From Candidatus Hemicellulosilyticus sp. P3 (GTDB lineage: Bacteria; Bacteroidota; Bacteroidia; Bacteroidales; P3), in contig LPNH01000006.1 of assembly GCA_001543385.1 (NCBI GenBank), forward strand, positions 1 through 64,000: 64,000 bases of DNA, given 5' to 3'. Made by a program: the position numbers and the translations under genes. Below are positions 1-8,600 of this stretch, piece by piece; position 1 is the first letter of the stretch; every line of letters begins with the position of its first letter. The notes beneath the pieces were generated by a model. That model ran no database searches. It saw only the letters and a program-made list of their open reading frames with translations, and had not been told where the DNA came from.

Positions 1-300
1 CAAGCCAAACCGTTATCAGATAGCGGCGACTTTCTGCGGTTTGGCTCGGAAGTCCACCGGACTTCCTCATCTTACGGCGAGGACTGGGTGGACATCTCCT
101 CGTTCAATTTCATTAGACGGTTTCCTCACCTCAACATACGAGCAAGCTCGTCTGTATTCGGCTTATCGGAAACGTTTAGCTATGACACCGCGCAGGTGGG
201 GTTTTACCGGTTTAACATTGCGGAAGTCGAGCGCAGAGCAAGCTTGCTTGCTTTGCCGAGATGCAGCAATGTCATTGAAAATATGATTATTTGTTTTTTT
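1..300. other. Gene-free region with a run of short hairpins
   Basis: No convincing coding sequence covers positions 1-600; the open frames here have odd composition and match nothing I recognise. Consecutive inverted repeats are visible: 3-12 with 37-46 (10 bp, AGCCAAACCG/CGGTTTGGCT), 48-55 with 59-66 (8 bp, 3-nt loop), 78-83 with 97-102, 138-143 with 146-151, and the palindrome AGCAAGCTTGCT near 238. Such clustering suggests a structured RNA or a dispersed intergenic repeat. From 300 to 512 I see no further structure apart from the GC-rich repeat listed separately. Confidence 0.35.
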
Positions 301-454
301 AGAAGGATGCCTCTAAGAATTTCCCATTCACCATATCTAAAAGGAACACAAGATGATCTATGTGGTGTCGGGGGGAAACAAAAATACAAAATTGCAGCAT
401 TTTTTGAAGGGCGGCTGACGGGTGTGTCTACGGAATCCGGGACGTACGGAATGG

Positions 455-476
455 GGCGGCCGCGCCGCCGGAGCGC
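455..476. repeat. 22-nt GC-rich repeat, copy 1
   Basis: A 22-nt string starting GGCGGCCGCGCC is identical to positions 63285-63306, where it lies inside the C25 peptidase gene. Here it is intergenic, upstream of the glnA promoter. It contains a NotI-type palindrome. Confidence 0.6.
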
Positions 477-512
477 ACACCGGAAGACTGCAGCGGGTAC
501 GAAAATCTTTTG

Positions 513-520
513 TACCTTTG
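513..520 (+). promoter_or_regulatory. Promoter of glnA (-7 element)
   Basis: TACCTTTG matches the Bacteroidetes -7 consensus TAnnTTTG. No good -33 TTTG is seen at the usual distance. It lies about 80 nt before the ATG at 602 and downstream of the in-frame ATG at 422, which argues against that earlier start. Confidence 0.6.
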
Positions 521-601
521 CAAAAAAGAGTTTCTTATACACTACAGCGCTATTCAACATTTATTCACTATTTTCCACCATTCATTTCTTACAAGATTAT
601 C

Positions 602-2107
602 ATGACACCCAATCAATTAAAACGCAACCCAAACCGATTGGTGCAATTCCTTCAGAAACCTATGCGGGAGTTTACCAAATCTGATATGCTGAAAGCTATC
701 GAGGAATTTGACATCGAGATGCTCAATTTCCGGTATATGGCCCACGACGGCAAGTTGAAGACGTTGAATTTTGTTATCAACAGCTTGGATCATGCCGACG
801 AGGTGTTGACTTCGGGCGAACGGGTGGACGGCAGCAGCCTGTTTCCTTTCCTCGAGGCCGGCAGCAGCGACCTTTATGTGGTGCCGCGTTTCCGCACGGC
901 ATTTATCGACCCCTTTGCCGAGATTCCAACGCTGGACTTTTTGTGCAACTATTATACAAAGGACGGCACCCCGTTCGAGATGGCGCCGGAGTATACGCTG
1001 GCCAAGGCCGGAAAGGCGTTCCGCGAAACGACGGGCGGGATGGAGTTTGAGGTGATGGGCGAGTTGGAATATTATGTCATCGCCCCGAAGGAGGACAGCT
1101 ATTTGGCTCAGGACCAGCGCGGCTATCATGCTTCGACTCCTTATTGCAAGTTTGAGACGTTCCGCACGGAAGCGATGAAGCTGATTGCCGAGTGTGGCGG
1201 ATTGATTAAGTACGGACACAGCGAAGTAGGCAATTTCACTATGGGCGATACGATGTATGAGCAGAACGAGATAGAGTTTCTTCCCACAACGCTGGAGGAT
1301 GCCGCCGACCAACTGGTTATCGCCAAATGGATTATGCGCACCCTGGGATATCAATACGGCATCACGGTGACGTTTGCCCCCAAGATCACGGTGGGCAAGG
1401 CAGGCAGCGGCATGCATATCCACACCCGCATCAGCAAGGACGGTCGGAATATGTATGTGGGACCGGACGGACTGACGGAGGTGGCGCACAAGGCTATCGC
1501 CGGCATATTGAGTCTGGCGGGGTCGTTGACGGCTTTCGGCAATACGAACCCGACTTCGTATTTCCGCCTGGTGCCCCATCAGGAGGCTCCGACGAATATT
1601 TGCTGGGGCGACCGCAACCGGAGCGCCATGGTGCGCGTACCGCTGGGCTGGACGAAAGGAAGCGGCAATATGATGGCTCATTGCAACCCGCTGGAACAGA
1701 ACGACGCTGTGGATTTCTCGCATAAGCAGACGATTGAGTTGCGCACCCCCGACGGGTCGGCCAATGTGTATCTGCTGCTGGCCGGCATGACGGTGGCGGC
1801 ACGCCACGGTTTCGAGATGACGGATGCGGTGCAGTATGCCAAGGACCGCTATGTGAGCGTGAATATTTTTGAGCACGAGGATGTATTGAAACGGCTTGAA
1901 GTGCTGCCCGACAGCTGTGCCGCCAGCGCCGATCTGCTCGAACGCGACCGCACCGTGTATGAGGCTAAGGGTATCTTTGCCCCGGCGCTCATTGACGGAA
2001 TCCTGAGCGACCTGCGTGCTTTCAACGACCGTACCCTGCGGGCGGAGACAGGCAACGACAAGGAACGCACACTGGAGCTGGTGGAGACATTTATCCACTG
2101 CGGATAA
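602..2107 (+). CDS. glnA: Glutamine synthetase
   Basis: Cytoplasmic enzyme that makes glutamine from glutamate, ammonia and ATP. At 501 residues it is the standard Bacteroides GlnA length, much shorter than the type III enzyme of about 730. The catalytic domain shows GSGMHIHTR (about residue 268), NPTSYFRLVPHQEAP with GDRNRS (about 312-342) and the ELRTPDGSAN glutamate-binding segment (about 378). The N-terminal half carries the beta-grasp segment and the GELEYY metal-binding motif. I chose ATG 602 because a promoter-like TACCTTTG at 513-520 lies inside the longer frame that starts at 422. The gene stands alone, with a terminator at 2135. Family assignment is firm. Confidence 0.95.
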   Translation: MTPNQLKRNPNRLVQFLQKPMREFTKSDMLKAIEEFDIEMLNFRYMAHDGKLKTLNFVINSLDHADEVLTSGERVDGSSLFPFLEAGSSDLYVVPRFRTAFIDPFAEIPTLDFLCNYYTKDGTPFEMAPEYTLAKAGKAFRETTGGMEFEVMGELEYYVIAPKEDSYLAQDQRGYHASTPYCKFETFRTEAMKLIAECGGLIKYGHSEVGNFTMGDTMYEQNEIEFLPTTLEDAADQLVIAKWIMRTLGYQYGITVTFAPKITVGKAGSGMHIHTRISKDGRNMYVGPDGLTEVAHKAIAGILSLAGSLTAFGNTNPTSYFRLVPHQEAPTNICWGDRNRSAMVRVPLGWTKGSGNMMAHCNPLEQNDAVDFSHKQTIELRTPDGSANVYLLLAGMTVAARHGFEMTDAVQYAKDRYVSVNIFEHEDVLKRLEVLPDSCAASADLLERDRTVYEAKGIFAPALIDGILSDLRAFNDRTLRAETGNDKERTLELVETFIHCG

Positions 2108-2134
2108 GGAAAAATATAGACAAGAATGACAAGA

Positions 2135-2170
2135 GAGAGGGACGCTCAGTTTTGAGCGTCCCTCTCCTTT
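2135..2170 (+). terminator. Rho-independent terminator after glnA
   Basis: A perfect 14-bp stem (2135-2148 with 2153-2166) starting GAGAGGGACG, with a 4-nt loop, is followed by CTTT. It begins 28 nt after the glnA stop codon. Confidence 0.8.
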
Positions 2171-2238
2171 AACATCGGCAGTGGAAGGGTGCAATTTTCC
2201 GGCAGAAGCAGGGAGCGGGCCGAATGGGGGATTTTTTG

Positions 2239-2246
2239 TAACTTTG
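2239..2246 (+). promoter_or_regulatory. Promoter of purM (-7 element)
   Basis: TAACTTTG matches TAnnTTTG and lies 26 nt before the purM ATG. No clear -33 element. Confidence 0.55.
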
Positions 2247-2271
2247 CAACAAATTAGCGTTCTCCGCATCT

Positions 2272-3444
2272 ATGAATACATTAAAATACAATCTGCGCGG
2301 CGTGTCGGCATCGAAAGAGGATGTTCACAATGCCATCAAGAATATCGACAAAGGGCTCTACCCAAAAGCGTTTTGCAAGATTATCCCCGATATACTGGGA
2401 GGTGACGCCGCATATTGCAACATTATGCATGCCGACGGAGCCGGCACCAAGTCGTCGTTGGCCTGGCTGTATTGGAAGGAGACCGGAGACCTGAGCGTAT
2501 GGAAAGGTATCGCCATTGACGCAGTGGTGATGAACCTGGACGACCTGCTCTGTGTCGGCGCGGTGGACAACATATTGTTGTCGTCGACGATAGGACGCAA
2601 TAAACAGTTGGTGCCCGGTGAGGTGATCAGTGCCATCATCAACGGCACAGAGGAGTTTCTGGAAGAGATGCGGCAGCTGGGTGTGGGCATTTACTTAACG
2701 GGCGGCGAAACAGCCGACGTGGGCGACCTGGTGCGGACGGTGATTGTAGACTCGACCGTGACAGCACGTATGCGCCGCTCCGACGTGGTGGACAATGCCC
2801 GCATCAAAGCCGGCGATGTAATTGTGGGGCTGGCCAGCTACGGTCAGGCCACATACGAGCACCGCTACAACGGCGGCATGGGCAGCAACGGCCTCACTTC
2901 AGCCCGCCACGATGTTTTTTGCCGCCATTACGCCGAGCAATATCCCATGAGTTTCGACAACAGTTTGCCACCTGAGGTGGTGTACTGCGGCAGCAGACGG
3001 CTGACGGACGCAACGGAAGTGGCAGGAGTGGATGCCGGACACATGGTGCTTTCACCCACCCGCACTTATGCCCCTGTGATAAGGCGTGTGCTGGACGCCT
3101 ACCGCCCCAAGATTGACGGCATGGTGCACTGTAGCGGCGGTGCCCAGACCAAGGTGTTGCATTTTGTCGACAACCTGCATGTGGTGAAAGACCACCTCTT
3201 CCCCACCCCGCCGCTGTTCCGCATGATTCACGACGAGAGCGGCACAGAATGGCAAGAGATGTACAAGGTGTTCAATATGGGGCACCGTATGGAGATTTAT
3301 ACCGACGAGGTCACCGCGCAAGGCATTATTGAGATCAGCCGCAGTTTCGGCATCGACGCGCAGATTATCGGCCACTGCGAGGCCATGCAAGGCCGTCAGG
3401 TGACCGTCTCAGGCGAGAACGGCACGTTCCGCTACAACGGGTAA
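2272..3444 (+). CDS. purM: Phosphoribosylformylglycinamidine cyclo-ligase (AIR synthetase)
   Basis: Catalyses ATP-dependent closure of formylglycinamidine ribonucleotide to aminoimidazole ribonucleotide, step five of purine synthesis. At 390 residues it fits the longer Bacteroidetes form rather than the roughly 345-residue E. coli enzyme. The AIRS N-terminal domain shows HADGAGTKSSLAW (about residue 54) and AIDAVVMNLDDLLCVGA; LTGGETADVGD lies near residue 142; the C-terminal AIRS_C domain follows, with GLASYGQATYEHRYNGGMGSN at its beginning. It has its own promoter at 2239 and ends before a strong bidirectional hairpin at 3481. No other purine genes are nearby. Confidence 0.92.
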   Translation: MNTLKYNLRGVSASKEDVHNAIKNIDKGLYPKAFCKIIPDILGGDAAYCNIMHADGAGTKSSLAWLYWKETGDLSVWKGIAIDAVVMNLDDLLCVGAVDNILLSSTIGRNKQLVPGEVISAIINGTEEFLEEMRQLGVGIYLTGGETADVGDLVRTVIVDSTVTARMRRSDVVDNARIKAGDVIVGLASYGQATYEHRYNGGMGSNGLTSARHDVFCRHYAEQYPMSFDNSLPPEVVYCGSRRLTDATEVAGVDAGHMVLSPTRTYAPVIRRVLDAYRPKIDGMVHCSGGAQTKVLHFVDNLHVVKDHLFPTPPLFRMIHDESGTEWQEMYKVFNMGHRMEIYTDEVTAQGIIEISRSFGIDAQIIGHCEAMQGRQVTVSGENGTFRYNG

Positions 3445-3480
3445 GCCGAAACGGAGAAAAGCGGACTGACGGCCTAAAAC

Positions 3481-3526
3481 AATTTCAAGCCCCGTTGCAT
3501 CATGCCATGCAACGGGGCTTGAAATT
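3481..3526. terminator. Bidirectional terminator between purM and the HIT gene
   Basis: A perfect 20-bp stem (3481-3500 with 3507-3526) has the 6-nt loop CATGCC, with A/T-rich stem ends on both sides. It sits between the convergent genes purM (+) and HIT (-) and can serve both. Confidence 0.88.
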
Positions 3527-3554
3527 CAATGCAGGAGACACTGCGTGGGAAATG

Positions 3555-3947
3555 CTATTCGACAGCGCGCGCAATCTGATCCGCAAGAGCGGCCATGTCG
3601 GCAGGCTCCATCTGAATATGGCGGGCGAAATTAAGGTCGCCCGGCTGGTTGATCGGCATCAAATGGATGTGGACATGCGGCACGTCGATGCCGACGACAG
3701 CCACCCCTATCTTACGACAAGGACAGACTTTCTTGAGCCCCTTGGCGACACGCTTGCTGAAAAGATGCAACCGGGTGAAAAGGTCGTCGTCAAGGTCAAA
3801 GATGTAGTCGACCTCCTGTTTGGGGATGCATAACACATGTCCTTTGACGACGGGGTTGACGTCAAGGAAAGCCAGAAAATCGTCGGTCTCGGCAACTTTG
3901 TAGCAGGGAATTTCGCCTGCCGCTATACGGGAAAAAATGGAAGCCAT
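3555..3947 (-). CDS. HIT family protein
   Basis: A 130-residue histidine-triad nucleotide hydrolase of the Hint/HinT branch. The signature HVHIHL is at residues 91-96, with the second histidine of the triad as the likely nucleophile. The N-terminal SIFSRIAAGEIPCYKV and DVNPVVKGHVLCIPK segments are typical. Such enzymes cleave AMP-amino or acyl adenylates; the physiological substrate cannot be read from sequence. It starts 67 bp downstream of the greA stop on the same strand and probably shares its transcript, an arrangement familiar from other Bacteroidetes. It lies against the hairpin at 3481-3526. Confidence 0.93.
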   Translation of the reverse strand: MASIFSRIAAGEIPCYKVAETDDFLAFLDVNPVVKGHVLCIPKQEVDYIFDLDDDLFTRLHLFSKRVAKGLKKVCPCRKIGVAVVGIDVPHVHIHLMPINQPGDLNFARHIQMEPADMAALADQIARAVE

Positions 3948-4014
3948 GGCGTTGTTTTTTTATGTTTGAAGCGGGTTGAGGCAGTATCGGATTTTCATAT
4001 ACCGGAATCCGATG

Positions 4015-4488
4015 TCAGCGCTCAACTTTCAAAATTTTAAAGGTCATTTTGCCCGCCGGGACAACGACCTCAACGGTCTCGCCTGCACGGTGGCCCAAGA
4101 ATGCCGCAGCAAAAGGTGAGGTGACGGAAATCTTACCCTCTTTGAGGTTTGACTCGCTCTCAGGCACAATGGTGTAGACCTGCGTAGCCTTGTTCTTCGT
4201 GTTGCAGATGGTGATTTTGGAAAGGAGCAGGATCTTTGAGGTGTCGATTTTCGATTCGTCAAGCAACCGGGCGTTGGCCACGAGCTCCTGCAAACGCGAG
4301 ATACGGGCTTCGAGATGGCCCTGGGCCTCCTTGGCGGCGTCATATTCGGCATTTTCGGACAGGTCGCCTTTGTCACGCGCTTCAGCGATGGCGGCGGTGG
4401 CGGCCGGACGTTCGACAGCGACAAGCTGGTGCAGTTCATCCTTCAGTTTCTGAAGGCCTTCTTCACTATAATATTTGATTTCTGACAT
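4015..4488 (-). CDS. greA: Transcription elongation factor GreA
   Basis: At 157 residues it has the full GreA length. The N-terminal coiled coil includes GDLSENAEYDAAKEAQ (about residues 41-56), the acidic tip that enters the RNA polymerase secondary channel and stimulates transcript cleavage. The C-terminal Gre domain contains VTSPFAAAFLGHRAGETVEVVVPAGKMTFKIL. It frees backtracked polymerase. It is probably transcribed together with the downstream HIT gene. I found no clear TAnnTTTG ahead of it; the hairpin at 4519-4551 separates it from the PorV-like gene upstream. Confidence 0.94.
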   Translation of the reverse strand: MSEIKYYSEEGLQKLKDELHQLVAVERPAATAAIAEARDKGDLSENAEYDAAKEAQGHLEARISRLQELVANARLLDESKIDTSKILLLSKITICNTKNKATQVYTIVPESESNLKEGKISVTSPFAAAFLGHRAGETVEVVVPAGKMTFKILKVER

Positions 4489-4518
4489 AATGGATAGGGT
4501 ATAAGATGAGACTTAAAA

Positions 4519-4551
4519 ATTGGGAAAGGTTGCATCACAACCTTTCCCAAT
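4519..4551 (-). terminator. Terminator of the secDF/T9SS operon
   Basis: A perfect 14-bp stem (4519-4532 with 4538-4551) starting ATTGGGAAAG has a 5-nt loop. Read on the minus strand it is followed by TTTTTAAG, a typical intrinsic terminator just after the PorV-like gene. Confidence 0.87.
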
Positions 4552-4574
4552 CAATGAGTATGGATTCAGCACTT

Positions 4575-5663
4575 TTAAAACCTCAGACTGGCTCCCACAG
4601 AATGTGTGCCGTTAAGCGGCGATGCGGAACGATAGGAGTAGTCGATAGAGAGTGACGTGTTGTTGCCTTCCTTGTCTTTCTTGGTTATGGGAACCTTGAC
4701 CGACGCACCGGCGCAAAGACCGGTGTTGGCTGTAGTGCGGTCGCTGTCGCTGAAAATATTTTTCTGGAAGACATAACCGCAACGGAGCTGGAACAGGTTG
4801 AGCAACGAGTACTCGACACCCAGACCGAAATTGTCTTTCAGGAAAGCGTTGGAGGTGAAGGAACCAGCCACTGTAAGACATTGATCCCACTTTTCGAAAA
4901 GAAAGTCGTAGGAAATACCGATGTTGAGACAGGTGGGCATTTCCATGTCAACCGAGGGATGCATGGCCGTCACGGTGTTCTCCACAGAGTTAACATGGGT
5001 GTAAGAGAGACCTGTTCCGCTATAGCTCAATCCAAAGCCCAGGTTTTTGAGGCTGATGCCGAATTTCAACTCGTCGTTGGCACCTGTCACATATTGGATG
5101 CCGGCATCGATGGCAAAGCCGGATGCCGTGACGTTATCGGTGCTCTCGTTGACGACCTTCAAATTGACACCACCATGAACACTGCGCGTGAAGGAGTGGG
5201 CATAGGCAACGTTGATATTCATATAGGTCGGTGAGAACGTACCGTTGGTCCCCGCCTCCGGGCTGTAGACCGTGGTGACTGGGATGTCGCCGAAACCCAT
5301 CGCCATGACCGATACACCCATGACACCCGCATCAAAAACACGTACCGCCAAACCAAAGGCATTGATTGAGGCAGCGCCCATCAGGCCGCTCTTACCACCA
5401 TAAAGCTGGGTGTTGGAATAGGCTACATCCATCTTATGGGTGAATGACAAGCCGGCTACATTGAAGTAGAACGCATCAAGACCACGCATACATGCCACAC
5501 CGGCAGAACCCCAACCCGCGCTGCGGGCCCACGGGTTAATCAGCAACTCGGAGGCACCCGCCGTACCCCTGCGGTCGTCGTTACCGGCCTGCACGGCCGA
5601 CACCGACACTGTCGCAAGAAGGACAACTACAGCAAATATTCTATAAAATGTTTTCATGTTCAT
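4575..5663 (-). CDS. PorV/PorQ-like outer membrane barrel protein
   Basis: A 362-residue predicted outer membrane beta-barrel with a signal peptide (residues 1 to about 26, ending near VSAVQA). The mature start GTAGASELLINPWARSAGWGSAGVACMRGLDAFYFNVAGL is the signature of the PorV/PorQ (UPF0164-like) family, whose members are T9SS components or shuttle cargo to the sortase. The C terminus ends in phenylalanine after alternating hydrophobic strands. It is the last gene of an operon behind the TonB-dependent receptor and the large secreted protein. It may be a dedicated paralogue rather than PorV itself; a second ATG at 5657 is equally possible as start. Confidence 0.8.
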   Translation of the reverse strand: MNMKTFYRIFAVVVLLATVSVSAVQAGNDDRRGTAGASELLINPWARSAGWGSAGVACMRGLDAFYFNVAGLSFTHKMDVAYSNTQLYGGKSGLMGAASINAFGLAVRVFDAGVMGVSVMAMGFGDIPVTTVYSPEAGTNGTFSPTYMNINVAYAHSFTRSVHGGVNLKVVNESTDNVTASGFAIDAGIQYVTGANDELKFGISLKNLGFGLSYSGTGLSYTHVNSVENTVTAMHPSVDMEMPTCLNIGISYDFLFEKWDQCLTVAGSFTSNAFLKDNFGLGVEYSLLNLFQLRCGYVFQKNIFSDSDRTTANTGLCAGASVKVPITKKDKEGNNTSLSIDYSYRSASPLNGTHSVGASLRF

Positions 5664-5692
5664 TCAAGATTTTGAGAGTTTCTATGCTTGGG

Positions 5693-8600
5693 TTAGAAGT
5701 GGTAGGAGTTGAGGTCAACCGGACGCATGGTGCCAAACCACTTGACGACACGCTCGCCGATATTGGGCACGTCGAAGTGGATCAGGTACATGCCGCCGGC
5801 GATGGGAAGGCCGTTGTGATTGTGCAAATCCCAGTCAACAACTGTGGAAACTCCCGAGGCGACATCTGTAGAAGTGCCCGTGGTGGGACCCAAGCGACGC
5901 ACCAAGGTGCCGTCGACTGTATAGATGGAGATAACCGTATTGGCCGGAACATTGCTGAAACGAACCTTTGTATCGAGCTGGTTGGCGGTCTCGTACTCTG
6001 AGAAGCTATAATAGGGGTTGGGGGCCACACCTATCTTGTCAAGGATTTCCTGCTGCATGTTCCAGCGGGGATTATCCTTGTCAGAAGGATCGCTGCTCAA
6101 GCCGATACCGGTCTCGACCGCCAAGTCGGCGCCAATTTCGAAGAGATAACGCGGATAATCGTTGTTGATCGCCGTCTCGCCTGTGACAACCGATGCGGAA
6201 GTGGCGTTGGGACCCATATACCGGCCATAAGGCATCTTCATGTGAATGTCGACCGTGACATCGCAAGGAATACCGTTGGAGGCGTAACCTGCATTGAGCG
6301 TTGCATCACGACCCGGGTATTTGAATGCATAGTCGTCCGAAACGAGCGGCATGTTCACCCATGCCACCGAGGAGAAGAGCATGGCGACAGAGTCGCGGAC
6401 CGGGTAGACCTGCGGCAAACCGTCAAAACCGCCCACGATACCTTTATAGAGCGTGACAAACTGCACACCGGTCTGAACAGTGTTCATCAGGCGGTCAAGA
6501 GAACCGAGCATCTGGTTGGCCCAACGTCCGGCGTCGTAGGAAGGTGTGGTATAATTCTGGAACGTCGGGGTGGTGGAATAGGCGGACAGATTGAAGAAGT
6601 TCTGCGTAGTGGCGTTCATGACGTAGATGAAGTGCCGCCCGCCCAAAATATAGTTGGAACTACCCTCCATATAGGTCTGGACAGGGTTCCACATCATGTC
6701 GCGGCCATTGTATTGGACATAACGGGAATCTTCACCGAACATGATATTGAGACGCTCGCCGGTAGCCACTGATATGGCATAGCCCGGGAACCAGCCCATA
6801 CCCATCTCGTCAATGTAGGCAGGGTTATTCGGATCGTTAACGTCGGCGGCTATACCCAAATCGTCGACAGTCTGACCAAGTTTGTTGACAGACTTGTGGA
6901 TACGCTTATGGAATTTGCGGGCGTTGCCTTCGGACTGTGTGCGGTCGTCACACATCTCCAAAACGGGACAACGAGTCCACTTGGATGTGTCGGCGGTGAA
7001 AACAATGCGCACGCTGGGCAATGCAGCCAGGTTGTTGAACTGAAGTGCTGTGTTGAGCTGGTTGTTCATCAGCGAACGCTTGATGGCGTTGACAGTGCTG
7101 GTGGACTTGATGAGACCTTTCTGGCGCAAAGAGTCGATACGGTCGGCATCGGCCATGTAGTAAGTGAAGTTGAATCCGGGGTGGAAATCCATTGTCGACA
7201 CCAGCCCGTAGGGAGCCCACAGACCGCCCACCACAGACTCGTAGACGTTGGTGCGGTCAATGGCACGGTCCTTGTAGTCGGAATTGGAGGTGGCTGTACC
7301 CAACTTAGGATAATACTCGCGGTAGTAGTCAGCATCCAGATAGGTCTCCGTGAGACTCACCTCACTGTTGGAGCTGGTGAAGGCGGTGACATATCCCTTT
7401 GAATACTGTGAACCGGAACGAATCCAGTTGAATGCCATCGAGGAACCATCGTTGTCGGGAATGCCCGAGAGCCATTGGGTGTATGAGTTGGCATGGTTCA
7501 TGGAAGAATTGACGACCACACCGCTTTCGTTGACGAAGCCGCCGTAGAAATATTTGGTGTTGTTGGAGGTGCACTCCAGCGCTGTCGCCATGGCCTCAGG
7601 ATTTTGAATGGAGACCGCTATGCCGAGGTCGAGGAACAGCTGCTCATTATAGCGGCCGATGACAAAGTCGGAGTTGACACGGTAGGTGTCGCCGTAGACT
7701 GGCTGGGTGGGGTCGGCATTGGTGATAAACCAACGGCTGGCGCTGTCGGCACCTTCGAAGTTGATGACGAAACGGCCCTGCTTGAGTCTGAGCGGGTCGA
7801 TCACACGGATGCTGAGCGGCCCGTAATTTTCGGCATACTGCGGATGCGGGATGACAGCCGGATGTTGCATGACACCGTTGACAAACTCGCCCGGAGCCAT
7901 GGCAGGCTGCCCCTCGGCACCCATCAGCTCCTCGATAGAGGATGCCAGCAACTGCAGCTGGTTGCCGCCGGTGCCATAGCCTTCGAGACGGGTGATGACA
8001 GGGCTGATGCCAAACTCGGCATTGACCCGTGTACCGCCGTTCTCCGATATGGGATCGTGCGGAATGGCCTTGACAGGTGTGATGGTTCCGCCATTCTCAT
8101 CCCTACGGCCGGCCAGATAAGGGGTTTTCTGTCCGTCAAGCTTGGTAGGATCGTCCTGCACATATTCTTTGAAACGGTTGTGAGCATACGCCACACAAAT
8201 GAAGTAGTATTCCTTGTTGTTGACCAGGGCGGTGTTGGTGCCGGTGGCGAACTTGTCGTTGGTGACGCGGAAGACATGGCGGATGCCTTGGTTGCCGCCG
8301 TTGACCATGATGGTGCCCGCACCCTTTTCGTAGTTGACCAGCGTGGCGATGGGCAGCGTACGTTCTTCGTCGTAATAGTTTTCGATGTCGCACTGCGCAA
8401 CAAGCTGCGCCTTGGTCTCGTCAGCGATGTCGGCAATAGAGACGCTGGCGTCTTTCAACTGGTAAATCTGATAGCCTTCGAAACGATACTGGCGGTCGAC
8501 CGAGTCGTAATAGTAAGTCTTGTTGAGCTGCGTCTGCACGGTGAATGTGGTGTCGCCATGCGTGTAGGTGGTGTCGCCGGGATAACGTTCAATGCCTTCC

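Noticed and set aside
422-601. Extra 60 residues at the glnA N terminus
   Set aside because: The promoter-like TACCTTTG at 513-520 lies inside this stretch, and the Bacteroides enzyme starts near MTPNQLKRNPNRLV.
88-684. Two overlapping frames (plus 88-684 and minus 204-560) before glnA
   Set aside because: Neither resembles a known protein, composition is unlike neighbouring genes, the plus frame runs past the glnA ATG, and hairpins crowd the 5' part.
617-2269. 550-codon open frame on the minus strand opposite glnA
   Set aside because: It mirrors glnA codon structure in a GC-rich gene; the product matches no family, while glnA is certain.
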